A DNA stretch of 61,748 nucleotides from positions 1 to 61,748 of the IMG/VR virus record IMGVR_UViG_3300037189_003197; one strand, 5' to 3'. Positions within the stretch are counted from its first letter, which is position 1. The number at the start of each line of letters is the position of its first letter. Below are positions 54,701 through 59,203 of the stretch, one piece after another. The notes below the pieces were generated by a model. It had not been told where the DNA came from. It worked only from the letters and a program-made list of their open reading frames with translations, and ran no database searches. This DNA is from a virus. The position numbers and the translations under genes were made by a program.

Positions 54701-54926
54701 TGACAGTCATATAGCTGCCATCACCACCGTCATCAAGGAAAACAAAGTCAGCAACATTTGCAGACCCACCTGCGTAGTACTCAAGCTCTTCCCAAGTACT
54801 TGTGCCATCACCAATCTTAAACTGGCCTGTGGTTGTATTTACGCCAACCTCTGCTTGAGCAAGAATTGGGTTTTCTGCTTCCCAAGCTGCTGCACTGTCA
54901 TTTCTTAATTGAATCTGTTGGGCCAT
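51795..54926 (-). CDS. large tail fibre, Mtd-N-like attachment domain
   Basis: A 1,043-residue fibre, the longest in the array. The first ~50 residues (QIQLRNDSAAAWEAENPILAQAEVGVNTTTGQFKIGDGTSTW) match the N-terminal module of major tropism determinant-like fibres. Repeated DxxLTGxxD-type beta strands follow, and the last ~150 residues (SFHIYGDYIVDTEG end) form a beta tip. It is the second gene after the 132-residue BppU-like gene, so likely the main stalk of one fibre. No template/variable repeat or reverse transcriptase was found nearby. Confidence 0.8.
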   Translation of the reverse strand: MAQQIQLRNDSAAAWEAENPILAQAEVGVNTTTGQFKIGDGTSTWEELEYYAGGSANVADFVFLDDGGDGSYMTVTDHDMTIQTVRDEDSVGSDCDINIEAADDVFIRAYGDEIDINAASDVTISSNTYRGDGTDSQPLYGSQQEWVFDKNGRITFPDGSMQISAGQGLDPLEDFLTWEEQRGHLQYLNTHFGWDSDGVWFTGAAEGGSSYPIFTNFTIPQNVGVTVSFDVNINSECSDMGVAIYNAATTPVWDDNPNTTRIAAQFDCFDLKIYGRTTQVAAGDGEGVPSEGIYTVTFTYNPTASTDKVTVSYKVEGSDETIATISLNEALPSGPYRVGFAADQNNPNVRTYMTNLSIVTSDNEIDHYDSLDDGDSTIIGGGSANLVVPTAIKDDNGDDFITFTRTSTGTARIETPQDDLSLRSARDITLFAGDEGPGNVYIGWGDANLTPDATNRVATIGDIQSLTTGNFEFNNSTMFTEGSMSIQGLREDSALGADVELDPNDGRVSLYGYTGGNTTSYSTSDWTGNATWSSYGEGGSQVVLAGATALVTFLNETFNQAPVRSVSINGSEYYAYDGMSGNSENVTIYTITGAPESSTTVTSLEFRYQVRSVIEINDDDEEILIEGKGLDVKLKSTEDISFTSNLDEDSEYTWAMGSNGKFRLPGDGYIENVVNGSGDESGNDTIKIVPDSNREDTDQYLIIDPTFGSPSHIHIRAGGQQDNSNADLILGGERTNVRVSDTDGTVYISSKRPDTTDTYENVNGDEGPIFVINADLSNISPNANFSVEVGGTLYVIDSVQVLDIEGSPVTEITATPATFVTGESYTIHESNYENYWAFEENGYLNGPAMGGLYVTGIMNPNGDLYLGSDQSIILSSGDGGEFIGDSSSADNQIATIGDINTAVSPVDTVFTVEGGTLGTQPTFDGAPLFTGSYVKAGVMVHFRIDVDFDNITSFGTGQYYLNLPFTPKYNYMFTGGCLHDASTGRTYAINGHVFAGNPEMRLESTDNTGNVTFNIPFTATAPIALAVEDSFHIYGDYIVDTEG

Positions 54927-54928
54927 TT

Positions 54929-55084
54929 CTAGCTACCTTCCGTTTCGTGGTTCTGTCCAGCAGCGTTGCCACCGTCTACTTTTTGGAGTTCTGTGTAAAT
55001 GCTTCCAGATCTTCCACCATCAATATTTCCAGGTCCTGCAGGCCCCTTTGGGCCAGGCATTGGAACAATCTTTACAATTGGCAT
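54929..55084 (-). CDS. small collagen-like peptide
   Basis: A 51-residue product starting MPIVKIVPMPGPKGPAGPGN, with a short GxP triplet run and an N-terminus similar to the VRIVPVPEF segment of the 51286-51792 protein. A strong GGAGGA site lies upstream, and the start overlaps the previous stop (TAATG). Too small to be a full fibre; possibly an attachment peptide or a fragment of a split fibre. Confidence 0.7.
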   Translation of the reverse strand: MPIVKIVPMPGPKGPAGPGNIDGGRSGSIYTELQKVDGGNAAGQNHETEGS

Positions 55085-55482
55085 TACAATCCTCCATATA
55101 GTGTCATGTCTGCAGATACACTAATAACACCAATTACTGGGGTCCAGACGGTGTTGTCATCAAATGCTACCTGTAGGTCAAAGTCCAGCTCTGCGGATAT
55201 GCCAGATCTGGCAGTTCCCCATTCTGCTGTTAAGTCTGCTGAAGCAACGATATCTACGTAACCTGGCTGTGGTGTAACGCTCAAAGAATGAGCTATGCCA
55301 GTTGCCTTATCGTAGGCGGTAGATGTATAAATCCAATCAGAAGTATCGTAATTGTCTACCTCATTATTTTCTAAAAACTCAACCCTTAGCCTAGAGGTGT
55401 CTCCCCTAACAACCTTCCAGTTAATCATAGCTGGATTAGATCCAATAGTTTGGATTTCTGGGGGACAATCAATACAAGACAT
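55084..55482 (-). CDS. baseplate upper-protein-like protein, copy 2
   Basis: A 132-residue beta-rich protein. VVRGDTSRLRVEFLENNEVDNYDTSDW resembles the YKGDTFEFIIRPKDGNG beginning of the 40673-41047 protein. The N-terminus has Cys-Pro (SCIDCPPEIQ). ATG 55482 lies 6 nt after an extended -10 and has no Shine-Dalgarno. It opens the large-fibre unit. Confidence 0.65.
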   Translation of the reverse strand: MSCIDCPPEIQTIGSNPAMINWKVVRGDTSRLRVEFLENNEVDNYDTSDWIYTSTAYDKATGIAHSLSVTPQPGYVDIVASADLTAEWGTARSGISAELDFDLQVAFDDNTVWTPVIGVISVSADMTLYGGL

Positions 55483-55488
55483 ACTGTA

Positions 55489-55497
55489 ATTATATCA
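55489..55497 (-). promoter_or_regulatory. extended -10 (TGATATAAT), leaderless start
   Basis: The box ends 6 nt before ATG 55482. It is the first promoter of the fibre array. Confidence 0.55.
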
Positions 55498-55504
55498 TAA
55501 TAAA

Positions 55505-55566
55505 TAGAATAAAAGACTAGTGCCTAGGTTGCAGAGGGGTGGGTAGATGGTACCTAGACACTAGCC
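55505..55566 (-). ncRNA. candidate small RNA or strong terminator hairpin
   Basis: A 13-bp stem between 55517-55529 and 55552-55564 (CTAGTGTCTAGGT against ACCTAGGCACTAG on the minus strand, one G-U pair) encloses a 22-nt loop and is followed by TCTTTTATTCT. An extended -10 (TGTTATAAT, 55573-55581) lies 6-8 nt upstream, so a transcript of about 60 nt ending at its own terminator is predicted. It may otherwise be the terminator of the 56,049 unit. Confidence 0.5.
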
Positions 55567-55572
55567 TAAACA

Positions 55573-55581
55573 ATTATAACA
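55573..55581 (-). promoter_or_regulatory. extended -10 (TGTTATAAT) before hairpin RNA
   Basis: TGTTATAAT on the minus strand, directly before the hairpin of the candidate small RNA. No coding start lies near, so this promoter has no other visible target. Confidence 0.45.
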
Positions 55582-55625
55582 TAACATTTTTATAACAAAT
55601 CAATAAGTAAAAGGGAAGTAGAGCT

Positions 55626-55645
55626 TGTGGATAAAATGTGAATAA
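55626..55645. other. pair of DnaA-box-like sites
   Basis: TTATCCACA (55626-55634) and TTATTCACA (55637-55645) are read on the minus strand, 11 bp apart. Both fit the DnaA box TTATNCACA. An AT-rich stretch (55,660-55,780) follows, a candidate unwinding element at the strand switch. Confidence 0.6.
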
Positions 55646-55779
55646 CATTGTTATAAAAGAGTTATAAAAAATCAGGGTAAAAAGAGTTGACAATTGCAAA
55701 TGTGTATGTATAATATAATATATAAATATAAATAGCTAGCTAGATACCAAGTATATTATATATATTATATATAGAGAAA
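55646..55779. other. AT-rich intergenic island
   Basis: It holds no gene. It contains the plus-strand promoter at 55687 and runs of TATATA/ATATAT with CTAGCTAG. It lies beside the DnaA-box pair and may serve as an unwinding element; nothing else was recognised. Confidence 0.4.
55687..55714 (+). promoter_or_regulatory. strong plus-strand promoter antisense to holin-like gene
   Basis: TTGACA (55687-55692), 16-nt spacer and TATAAT (55709-55714). It points rightward into the opposite strand of the 55,780-56,049 gene. No plus-strand gene is near before 56,204. Confidence 0.55.
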
Positions 55780-56049
55780 TTATTTAGATTTTCTAGAACT
55801 AGACTTTAATCCATTTTCGACAATAACATCGTAGATCTTATCAACTTTAGATTTAAGTTCGCCGTGTTGAGCTTCGAGTCTATTAACTTGATCCTTTAAA
55901 GATCCACCACCATTTGGTTTAAACTCAGCTTTAATTTCGTCGAAATAGTGTTTTGTAAGCCAGCGAATACCAGCTGCGGAAACTGCAATAACTGTTGAAA
56001 ATCCAACTATAAGTCCGACGATTGCAGCTAGAGTTTCTACTGTTGACAT
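55780..56049 (-). CDS. holin-like small membrane protein
   Basis: An 89-residue protein with an N-terminal hydrophobic stretch (about residues 6-30, LAAIVGLIVGFSTVIAVSAAGIRWL), a short loop, a Gly-Gly-Gly hinge, then a coiled coil (LKDQVNRLEAQHGELKSKVDKIYDVI) and a basic Lys/Ser tail. This is the pattern of single-span holins or spanin-like small proteins of actinophages. No endolysin was found beside it, so the lysis role is tentative. Leaderless start at 56049. Confidence 0.65.
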   Translation of the reverse strand: MSTVETLAAIVGLIVGFSTVIAVSAAGIRWLTKHYFDEIKAEFKPNGGGSLKDQVNRLEAQHGELKSKVDKIYDVIVENGLKSSSRKSK

Positions 56050-56055
56050 TCTACA

Positions 56056-56064
56056 ATTATATCA
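56056..56064 (-). promoter_or_regulatory. extended -10 (TGATATAAT), leaderless start
   Basis: The box ends 6 nt before ATG 56049. Confidence 0.55.
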
Positions 56065-56191
56065 AAGTTTTTATTTAAATACGGCGAATTAAGCTCGGCG
56101 TGATATAAGAGTAACCAAACCCCCTATTGACAAACCATGGTTTTAACAAACCACCTATGTCAACTTTTGGGTTATTTTCCAGGGTATACGC

Positions 56192-56197
56192 TATAAT
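56192..56197 (+). promoter_or_regulatory. -10 (TATAAT), leaderless start
   Basis: TATAAT (56192-56197) ends 6 nt before ATG 56204. No good -35 is seen at the expected distance. Confidence 0.5.
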
Positions 56198-56203
56198 AGT
56201 CCT

Positions 56204-56437
56204 ATGACCAATTCCCCTGATGAAGATAAAGTAATAAGAGAAGATACAATAGAAGCACGTCCTTGGCATATGGTCACAGAGTCTAAAGTAGACCAAACCG
56301 AATTTGATCGTAGAATGACTATTTGTCGTAGCTGCGAATTTCTCAAAAGACCAGCAGAACAATGTTCTAAGTGTGGATGTTTTATGAAGCTTAAGACTAA
56401 GATAGAAAGAGCTCATTGTCCTGTGCATAAGTGGTAA
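56204..56437 (+). CDS. small zinc-ribbon phage protein
   Basis: A 77-residue protein with MTICRSCEFLKRPAEQCSKCGCFMKLKTKIERAHCPVHKW. The CxxC, CxxCGC and a final His-Cys form a treble-clef or ribbon pattern seen in small phage proteins. The N-terminus (about 35 residues) is acidic. It is the first plus-strand gene of the right arm, with a leaderless start. Function unknown; likely binds zinc. Confidence 0.75.
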   Translation: MTNSPDEDKVIREDTIEARPWHMVTESKVDQTEFDRRMTICRSCEFLKRPAEQCSKCGCFMKLKTKIERAHCPVHKW

Positions 56438-56534
56438 TGGTTTTCTAGCTTCGCCATCAGAGATGACTTGATACCCCGAAAATATAGGCTATCTAGCTAA
56501 TATCAAACCATTTTTCTTGACAAACCATTATTTG

Positions 56535-56563
56535 TTGACAAACCAAGGTTTTGCTGCTATCCT
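56535..56563 (+). promoter_or_regulatory. consensus-like promoter of 26-residue peptide
   Basis: TTGACA (56535-56540), 17-nt spacer, TATCCT (56558-56563), then 6 nt to ATG 56570. The -35 is part of a TTGACAAACCA repeat. Confidence 0.65.
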
Positions 56564-56569
56564 GGATAT

Positions 56570-56650
56570 ATGACATCAGAGTTAGCTTTATGGTTTATTG
56601 TTATAGCATTGGCTATTAAGGTGTTCTTTGGAGATACCCCGAAAAAGTAA
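56570..56650 (+). CDS. single-span membrane micropeptide (26 aa)
   Basis: Encodes a 26-residue peptide with a hydrophobic core (LALWFIVIALAIKVFF, about 5-20) and a Lys-Lys end. There is no Shine-Dalgarno and the start lies 6 nt after a -10 box of a near-consensus promoter, which supports true expression. Function unknown; a toxin or lysis modulator is possible. Confidence 0.6.
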   Translation: MTSELALWFIVIALAIKVFFGDTPKK

Positions 56651-56674
56651 CCAAACCGTTACCAAACCGTTATA

Positions 56675-56722
56675 TTAGTTTTTCTTCTCACATTTGCATG
56701 TGTCGCATTTGCAATCATTCAT
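56675..56722 (-). CDS. Cys-rich 15-residue micropeptide
   Basis: A tiny frame (MNDCKCDTCKCEKKN) with four Cys as CKCDTCKC, a metal-binding-like spacing. AGGGAC lies upstream as a weak ribosome site, and it begins 3 nt after the stop of the 26-residue minus-strand gene. Too short to be certain. Confidence 0.35.
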   Translation of the reverse strand: MNDCKCDTCKCEKKN

Positions 56723-56724
56723 GA

Positions 56725-56805
56725 CTAGTCCCTATCTCTGTATTTGATCAAGATGGCAATAGATATTGTTATCAGGAGGATTATGGATCCTTCTATGATT
56801 GCCAT
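56725..56805 (-). CDS. single-span membrane micropeptide (26 aa)
   Basis: Encodes MAIIEGSIILLITISIAILI followed by KYRDRD: a hydrophobic helix with a charged end, 26 residues, like the plus-strand micropeptide at 56570. A -10 (TATAAT, 56811-56816) ends 5 nt before the ATG, so it is leaderless. Function unknown. Confidence 0.55.
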   Translation of the reverse strand: MAIIEGSIILLITISIAILIKYRDRD

Positions 56806-56810
56806 GATTA

Positions 56811-56816
56811 ATTATA
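56811..56816 (-). promoter_or_regulatory. -10 (TATAAT), leaderless start
   Basis: The box ends 5 nt before ATG 56805 on the minus strand. Confidence 0.45.
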
Positions 56817-56868
56817 CACCTGATACCCCCAAAAATCTGAAAAATATTGTAAAGGTGGTTTGGAGGAA

Positions 56869-56895
56869 ATCTGAAAAAATTTTTAAATTCAGATC
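56869..56895 (-). terminator. possible terminator of 57,541 operon
   Basis: Arms ATCTGAA (56869-56875) and TTCAGAT (56889-56895) enclose an A/T loop with a T-run on the minus strand. The motif AAATCTGAA recurs nearby (56834, 56868, 56902), so a repeat-element origin is also possible. Confidence 0.4.
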
Positions 56896-57000
56896 TAGCA
56901 AAATCTGAATATTTTATTGAGATGTATGATACATGATTTTATAAAAAAATAAATAAAAAAATAGTGCGCACACAAACTAGGCAGGGGGGGATACCCCTAC

Positions 57001-57084
57001 TTAGTAATCACATCCAATTTCGGGATGCGTGTTTACATAAACATCTTGACCACATCTTGGGCATTCAAACATTTCATTTTCCAT
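57001..57084 (-). CDS. small zinc-ribbon-like peptide (27 aa)
   Basis: A 27-residue peptide starting MENEMFECPRCGQDVYVNTH, with one CxxC pair and a later His and Cys (HPEIGCDY). It is the last gene of the four-gene minus-strand unit, and its ATG lies right after the preceding stop. Possibly half of a zinc ribbon. Confidence 0.6.
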   Translation of the reverse strand: MENEMFECPRCGQDVYVNTHPEIGCDY

Positions 57085-57183
57085 TTATTTATTTTCACTT
57101 TCATTTAGATTTATTGTTAGAGAGGCGATAGAAGAAATTGCGTCATCAAATTCTTCCCAAGTTTCAAAAGTTAGAGTAATCAT
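57085..57183 (-). CDS. small acidic peptide (32 aa)
   Basis: A 32-residue acidic protein (MITLTFETWEEFDDAISSIA...). SD AAAGGA lies 5 nt before the ATG, which overlaps the stop of the 76-residue gene. Unknown function. Confidence 0.6.
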   Translation of the reverse strand: MITLTFETWEEFDDAISSIASLTINLNESENK

Positions 57184-57410
57184 TTTTTCCTTTCATTGTA
57201 TTCTTTATTCATCTTAGCTATCATCTTATCCCAACGAGCGTTAGCCTCGTTAGTGATTTGGTTATCAGTAAAGTAATCTTGACTAGCTAATGCTTTTTCA
57301 TAATTCCATTCATCACGCTTGATAGCGTTGCTGTCATCACTACTTTCAGCAGTGTAGCAATTAGTCTTTAGTCTAACTAATGACTCAAACATTTCTTGTA
57401 TCTTGTTCAT
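57180..57410 (-). CDS. small helical hypothetical protein
   Basis: A 76-residue highly charged helical protein (MNKIQEMFESLVRLKTNCYTAESS, ...ARWDKMIAKMNKEYNERKK). Unknown function. Its start overlaps the stop of the Cys-rich protein upstream (TAATG) and its stop overlaps the next start (ATGA). Confidence 0.65.
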   Translation of the reverse strand: MNKIQEMFESLVRLKTNCYTAESSDDSNAIKRDEWNYEKALASQDYFTDNQITNEANARWDKMIAKMNKEYNERKK

Positions 57411-57541
57411 TAGTTACACTCTCCGTAAGCGTTGTAGCATAATTCGCAACACTCTTGAGCAAATTCATCTACCCATAATCTAGGAGTGTAGTTATCGCAA
57501 ATCTCGCAAAACTCTACATTTACCATTTCTACTAAGTTCAT
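57410..57541 (-). CDS. zinc-knuckle micropeptide, copy A
   Basis: A 43-residue peptide with CEIC (about 12-15) and CCELC (about 31-35), expected to bind one zinc. Another ATG lies three bases upstream (57544). AAGGAG lies 5-8 nt upstream. It opens the minus-strand unit, is driven by the AATGTC-type promoter at 57588-57613 and is paralogous to 57897-58007 on the other side of the control region. Confidence 0.65.
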   Translation of the reverse strand: MNLVEMVNVEFCEICDNYTPRLWVDEFAQECCELCYNAYGECN

Positions 57542-57587
57542 CATCTGAACTCCTTTCTATTTATCTAATCTTTCTTTCTATACTTAT

Positions 57588-57613
57588 AACCTATCACATA
57601 CCCCCGACATTTT
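57588..57613 (-). promoter_or_regulatory. AATGTC-type promoter (minus-strand copy)
   Basis: AATGTC (57606-57611), 12-nt gap, TAGGTT -10 (57588-57593), preceded by TGTGA. It drives the 57,541 to 57,001 unit. It is one of nine copies of this motif. Confidence 0.65.
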
Positions 57614-57723
57614 GGGTACATTTTGGGGTGTGTTGCGTACAAACTTTTGACCAATTTTTTGTGCCAAGGCTACAATGCTACACCCCGCATAAATACTGGG
57701 CGACACGCCGCAAGCGCCGACCC

Positions 57724-57744
57724 TGTGGATAACTCTGTGGATAA
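57724..57744. other. pair of DnaA-box-like sites
   Basis: Two identical TTATCCACA sequences (minus strand; 57724-57732 and 57736-57744), 12 bp apart. A CGCCGACC element lies just before and AT-rich DNA follows. Confidence 0.6.
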
Positions 57745-57823
57745 CTTATGAATAGGCTACGAAATCCCTGAAAATTCGTTATCAATTTGTTATAAAAAAC
57801 TTTTACAAACACGGCGTGTCGAT

Positions 57824-57852
57824 TTGACTTTGTCCTAGGTCTATGTTAGGTT
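57824..57852 (+). promoter_or_regulatory. AATGTC-type promoter (copy A)
   Basis: TTGACT -35, spacer 17, TAGGTT -10 (57847-57852). The spacer holds TTTGTCCTAGG, with the same 12-nt gap as the other copies. GGCGTGTC lies just upstream. Confidence 0.6.
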
Positions 57853-57896
57853 ATAGATATAAAGATAAATAGAAATAAAAAGAAAGGATGTAAAAG

Positions 57897-58007
57897 ATGA
57901 TTGATTTCAAATTTTGCGAAATAGATGATAACTATGTTCCAACCGTAGAGGTTGATGGCGAGGAAGCTTGCCAGTATTGCTATGAAGCTTATGGTGAAAT
58001 AAACTAA
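57897..58007 (+). CDS. zinc-knuckle micropeptide, copy B
   Basis: A 36-residue acidic peptide. FCEIDDNYVP...CQYCYEAYGE resembles FCEICDNYTP...CCELCYNAYGE of the divergent gene 57410-57541, but the second Cys of the first pair is replaced by Asp. GAAAGGATG-type SD lies upstream. Function unknown. Confidence 0.65.
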   Translation: MIDFKFCEIDDNYVPTVEVDGEEACQYCYEAYGEIN

Positions 58008-58021
58008 GCTAATACGGCGTG

Positions 58022-58064
58022 TCTGCTTGACAGATCGCTAAAAAAATGCCGACCGCATTTTGAT
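58022..58064 (+). repeat. TTGACA hairpin element, copy R1
   Basis: TCTG...CAGA flank TTGACA, then a short A-run and GCCGACCGCATTTTGAT. It is the least conserved copy of the element found at 58287, 59202, 60634 and 61407. Confidence 0.45.
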
Positions 58065-58128
58065 TGTTTTGTCAACAAGACTTTATAAGAATGTCTAAAA
58101 ATTCACTGAAGTTTTTGGCGTGTCGTAT

Positions 58129-58158
58129 TTGACAAATGTCGTAGGTCTGTGATAAGTT
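58129..58158 (+). promoter_or_regulatory. AATGTC-type promoter (copy B)
   Basis: TTGACA, AATGTCGTAGG in the spacer and TAAGTT -10 (58153-58158). GGCGTGTCG lies upstream. It drives the 34-residue gene. Confidence 0.65.
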
Positions 58159-58182
58159 TTAGCTATAACGAAAGGATACCAA

Positions 58183-58287
58183 ATGGATGACTGGAACTGC
58201 ACCACTGAGGAGTTTTTCTGCTTTGAAGGGGAGGCTTACATTGAGCCTGATTGGGATAACGAGCCTCCCAGCTTCTTTGAGGAGTAG
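58183..58287 (+). CDS. acidic micropeptide (34 aa)
   Basis: A strongly acidic 34-residue peptide (MDDWNCTTEEFFCFEGEAYIEPDW...FFEE). The acid content could mimic DNA, but nothing specific is visible. SD GAAAGGA precedes it, and a TTGACA hairpin element starts at its stop codon. Confidence 0.6.
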   Translation: MDDWNCTTEEFFCFEGEAYIEPDWDNEPPSFFEE

Positions 58288-58317
58288 GCTTGACAAGCCC
58301 AGGTAAACCTGGTCGGC
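58287..58317 (+). repeat. TTGACA hairpin element, copy R2
   Basis: GGCTTGACAAGCC, then CCAGG-TAAA-CCTGG, then TCGGC. The first arm pair is GGC/GCC; a DnaA-box pair follows at once. Confidence 0.6.
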
Positions 58318-58319
58318 CC

Positions 58320-58358
58320 TGTGGATAACTATGTGTATAACTCTTTACGTTATCTACA
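58320..58358. other. DnaA-box-like pair plus one variant
   Basis: TTATCCACA (58320-58328) and TTATACACA (58332-58340) on the minus strand, 12 bp apart, and TTATCTACA on the plus strand (58350-58358, one mismatch). Confidence 0.55.
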
Positions 58359-58411
58359 AAAATCCTCACGAAAGTTTTAGGAAATCCACAAAAGAAAATA
58401 GGGCGTTTCTA

Positions 58412-58440
58412 TTGTAAATGTCGTAGGTGTGTGATAGGGT
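58412..58440 (+). promoter_or_regulatory. AATGTC-type promoter (copy C)
   Basis: TTGTAA, AATGTCGTAGG, TAGGGT -10 (58435-58440). Confidence 0.6.
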
Positions 58441-58469
58441 TTTAGTAAGTCAAGAGAAAGAAGGAACAA

Positions 58470-58610
58470 ATGGACAAGATGTGTGTTTACTGCGAGAGCG
58501 TGTTCACAAGCGATACTATCGTTTGCCACAACTGTAATGAGTATGACGGAATGATGCCGTTGGAAAAAGCAATAGACTACCTAAACCTTGACCCTAACGA
58601 CTATCTATAA
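58470..58610 (+). CDS. zinc-ribbon-like small protein (46 aa)
   Basis: A 46-residue protein with CVYC (5-8) and CHNC (about 21-24), a treble-clef-sized zinc ribbon, then an acidic helix. SD GAAGGA precedes the ATG, and the next promoter overlaps its stop codon. Function unknown. Confidence 0.65.
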   Translation: MDKMCVYCESVFTSDTIVCHNCNEYDGMMPLEKAIDYLNLDPNDYL

Positions 58611-58633
58611 ATGTCAGTAGGGTATGCTAGGTT
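58610..58633 (+). promoter_or_regulatory. AATGTC-type promoter (copy D)
   Basis: AATGTC begins on the stop codon of the 46-residue gene; -10 TAGGTT (58628-58633). Confidence 0.6.
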
Positions 58634-58655
58634 AGAACTAACGAAAGGAAATAAA

Positions 58656-58823
58656 ATGGAAAAAGTAGAAACACTAGGAACTAGGGACTTGGTTGAGCTT
58701 GTAAAAGCAACAACAGGTCTAACAGACATTGGCGGTTATTCTTACGCTCTAACCCTTATGTGGGAATTGGCAGACAACAAGCTAAAGAATAAAGTTCTTG
58801 AGCTAATTGAGGAGAGCAACTAA
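58656..58823 (+). CDS. small helical protein
   Basis: A 55-residue protein (EKVETLGTRDLVELVKATTGLTDIGGYSYALTLMWELAD..) predicted helical and amphipathic. ATG 58656 follows GAAAGGA; the earlier in-frame ATG 58611 lies inside the promoter motif, so its peptide is not real. Function unknown. Confidence 0.65.
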   Translation: MEKVETLGTRDLVELVKATTGLTDIGGYSYALTLMWELADNKLKNKVLELIEESN

Positions 58824-58972
58824 TGAACGAGCAAGAGTTTGATGAATTACTTGATGAGCTTTACCCTGTTTACCAAATTGGAGAGCTAACTTTTTACCCT
58901 TCACAAATTCTAAAAGCTTGCGACCCAATTGCTTATCGTATAGGATTGTCAGAGGTTGAGGTTGATGAGTAA
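58823..58972 (+). CDS. small acidic protein (49 aa)
   Basis: A 49-residue acidic protein (NEQEFDELLDELYPVYQIGELTFYPSQIL...) overlapping the previous stop (TAATG) and the next start. Unknown function. Confidence 0.6.
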   Translation: MNEQEFDELLDELYPVYQIGELTFYPSQILKACDPIAYRIGLSEVEVDE

Positions 58973-59060
58973 AGAAGAATTAGAGATGTTGATTTACCAA
59001 ATTGACCTAATGCTAACAGAAAATGTTGGCGAACTATTTACAACACCAGAGGAGAAATAA
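58965..59060 (+). CDS. micropeptide (31 aa)
   Basis: A 31-residue acidic helix (SKEELEMLIYQIDLMLTENVGELF). It overlaps the previous gene by 8 nt. Unknown function. Confidence 0.5.
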   Translation: MSKEELEMLIYQIDLMLTENVGELFTTPEEK

Positions 59061-59062
59061 AA

Positions 59063-59203
59063 ATGGACTACTTGATTTTTGGAATTGTTATTCTAGCTTT
59101 GCTAATTGTTTTTGTTGGAACTCAACTAATGGCAATTTTGTTTTTGATGTCAGAGAACGAGAAGATACAAAAAGAAGCAGAGAAAAACTTTCCGCCTTTT
59201 TGA
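59063..59203 (+). CDS. small single-span membrane protein (46 aa)
   Basis: A hydrophobic N-terminal helix (LIFGIVILALLIVFVGTQLMAILFLM, about residues 4-29) is followed by a charged tail (SENEKIQKEAEKNFPPF). GGAG lies upstream inside the previous gene. A small membrane protein such as a holin partner or superinfection factor is possible. Confidence 0.65.
   Translation: MDYLIFGIVILALLIVFVGTQLMAILFLMSENEKIQKEAEKNFPPF

Larger units (their letters stand above)
56108..56670. repeat. cluster of CAAACC repeats
   Basis: CAAACC occurs eight times on the plus strand between 56115 and 56670, mostly as (A)CAAACCA at 56130, 56146, 56502, 56520 and 56538, plus CAAACCG copies at 56652 and 56663. Three of them extend a TTGACA or TTGACAAACCA -35-like box. 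They surround the leaderless 77-residue and 26-residue genes and may be operator sites. Confidence 0.55.
57545..57896. other. divergent control region, candidate origin
   Basis: A 352-nt gene-free region between two divergent paralogous zinc-knuckle genes. It holds the minus-strand promoter (57588-57613), the palindromic GGGCGACACGCC element near 57698, two DnaA-box-like sites (57724-57744), an AT-rich stretch (57,775-57,805) and the plus-strand promoter (57824-57852). No coding frame of support was found. Confidence 0.5.

Noticed and set aside
51795-54926. Diversity-generating retroelement because of the Mtd-N-like start
   Set aside because: No reverse transcriptase or template/variable repeat pair was seen in the window; the Mtd-N module is common in ordinary fibres.
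58611-58655. N-terminal extension MSVGYARLELTKGNK of the 55-residue protein
   Set aside because: It is the promoter motif read as codons; the Shine-Dalgarno site lies just before ATG 58656.
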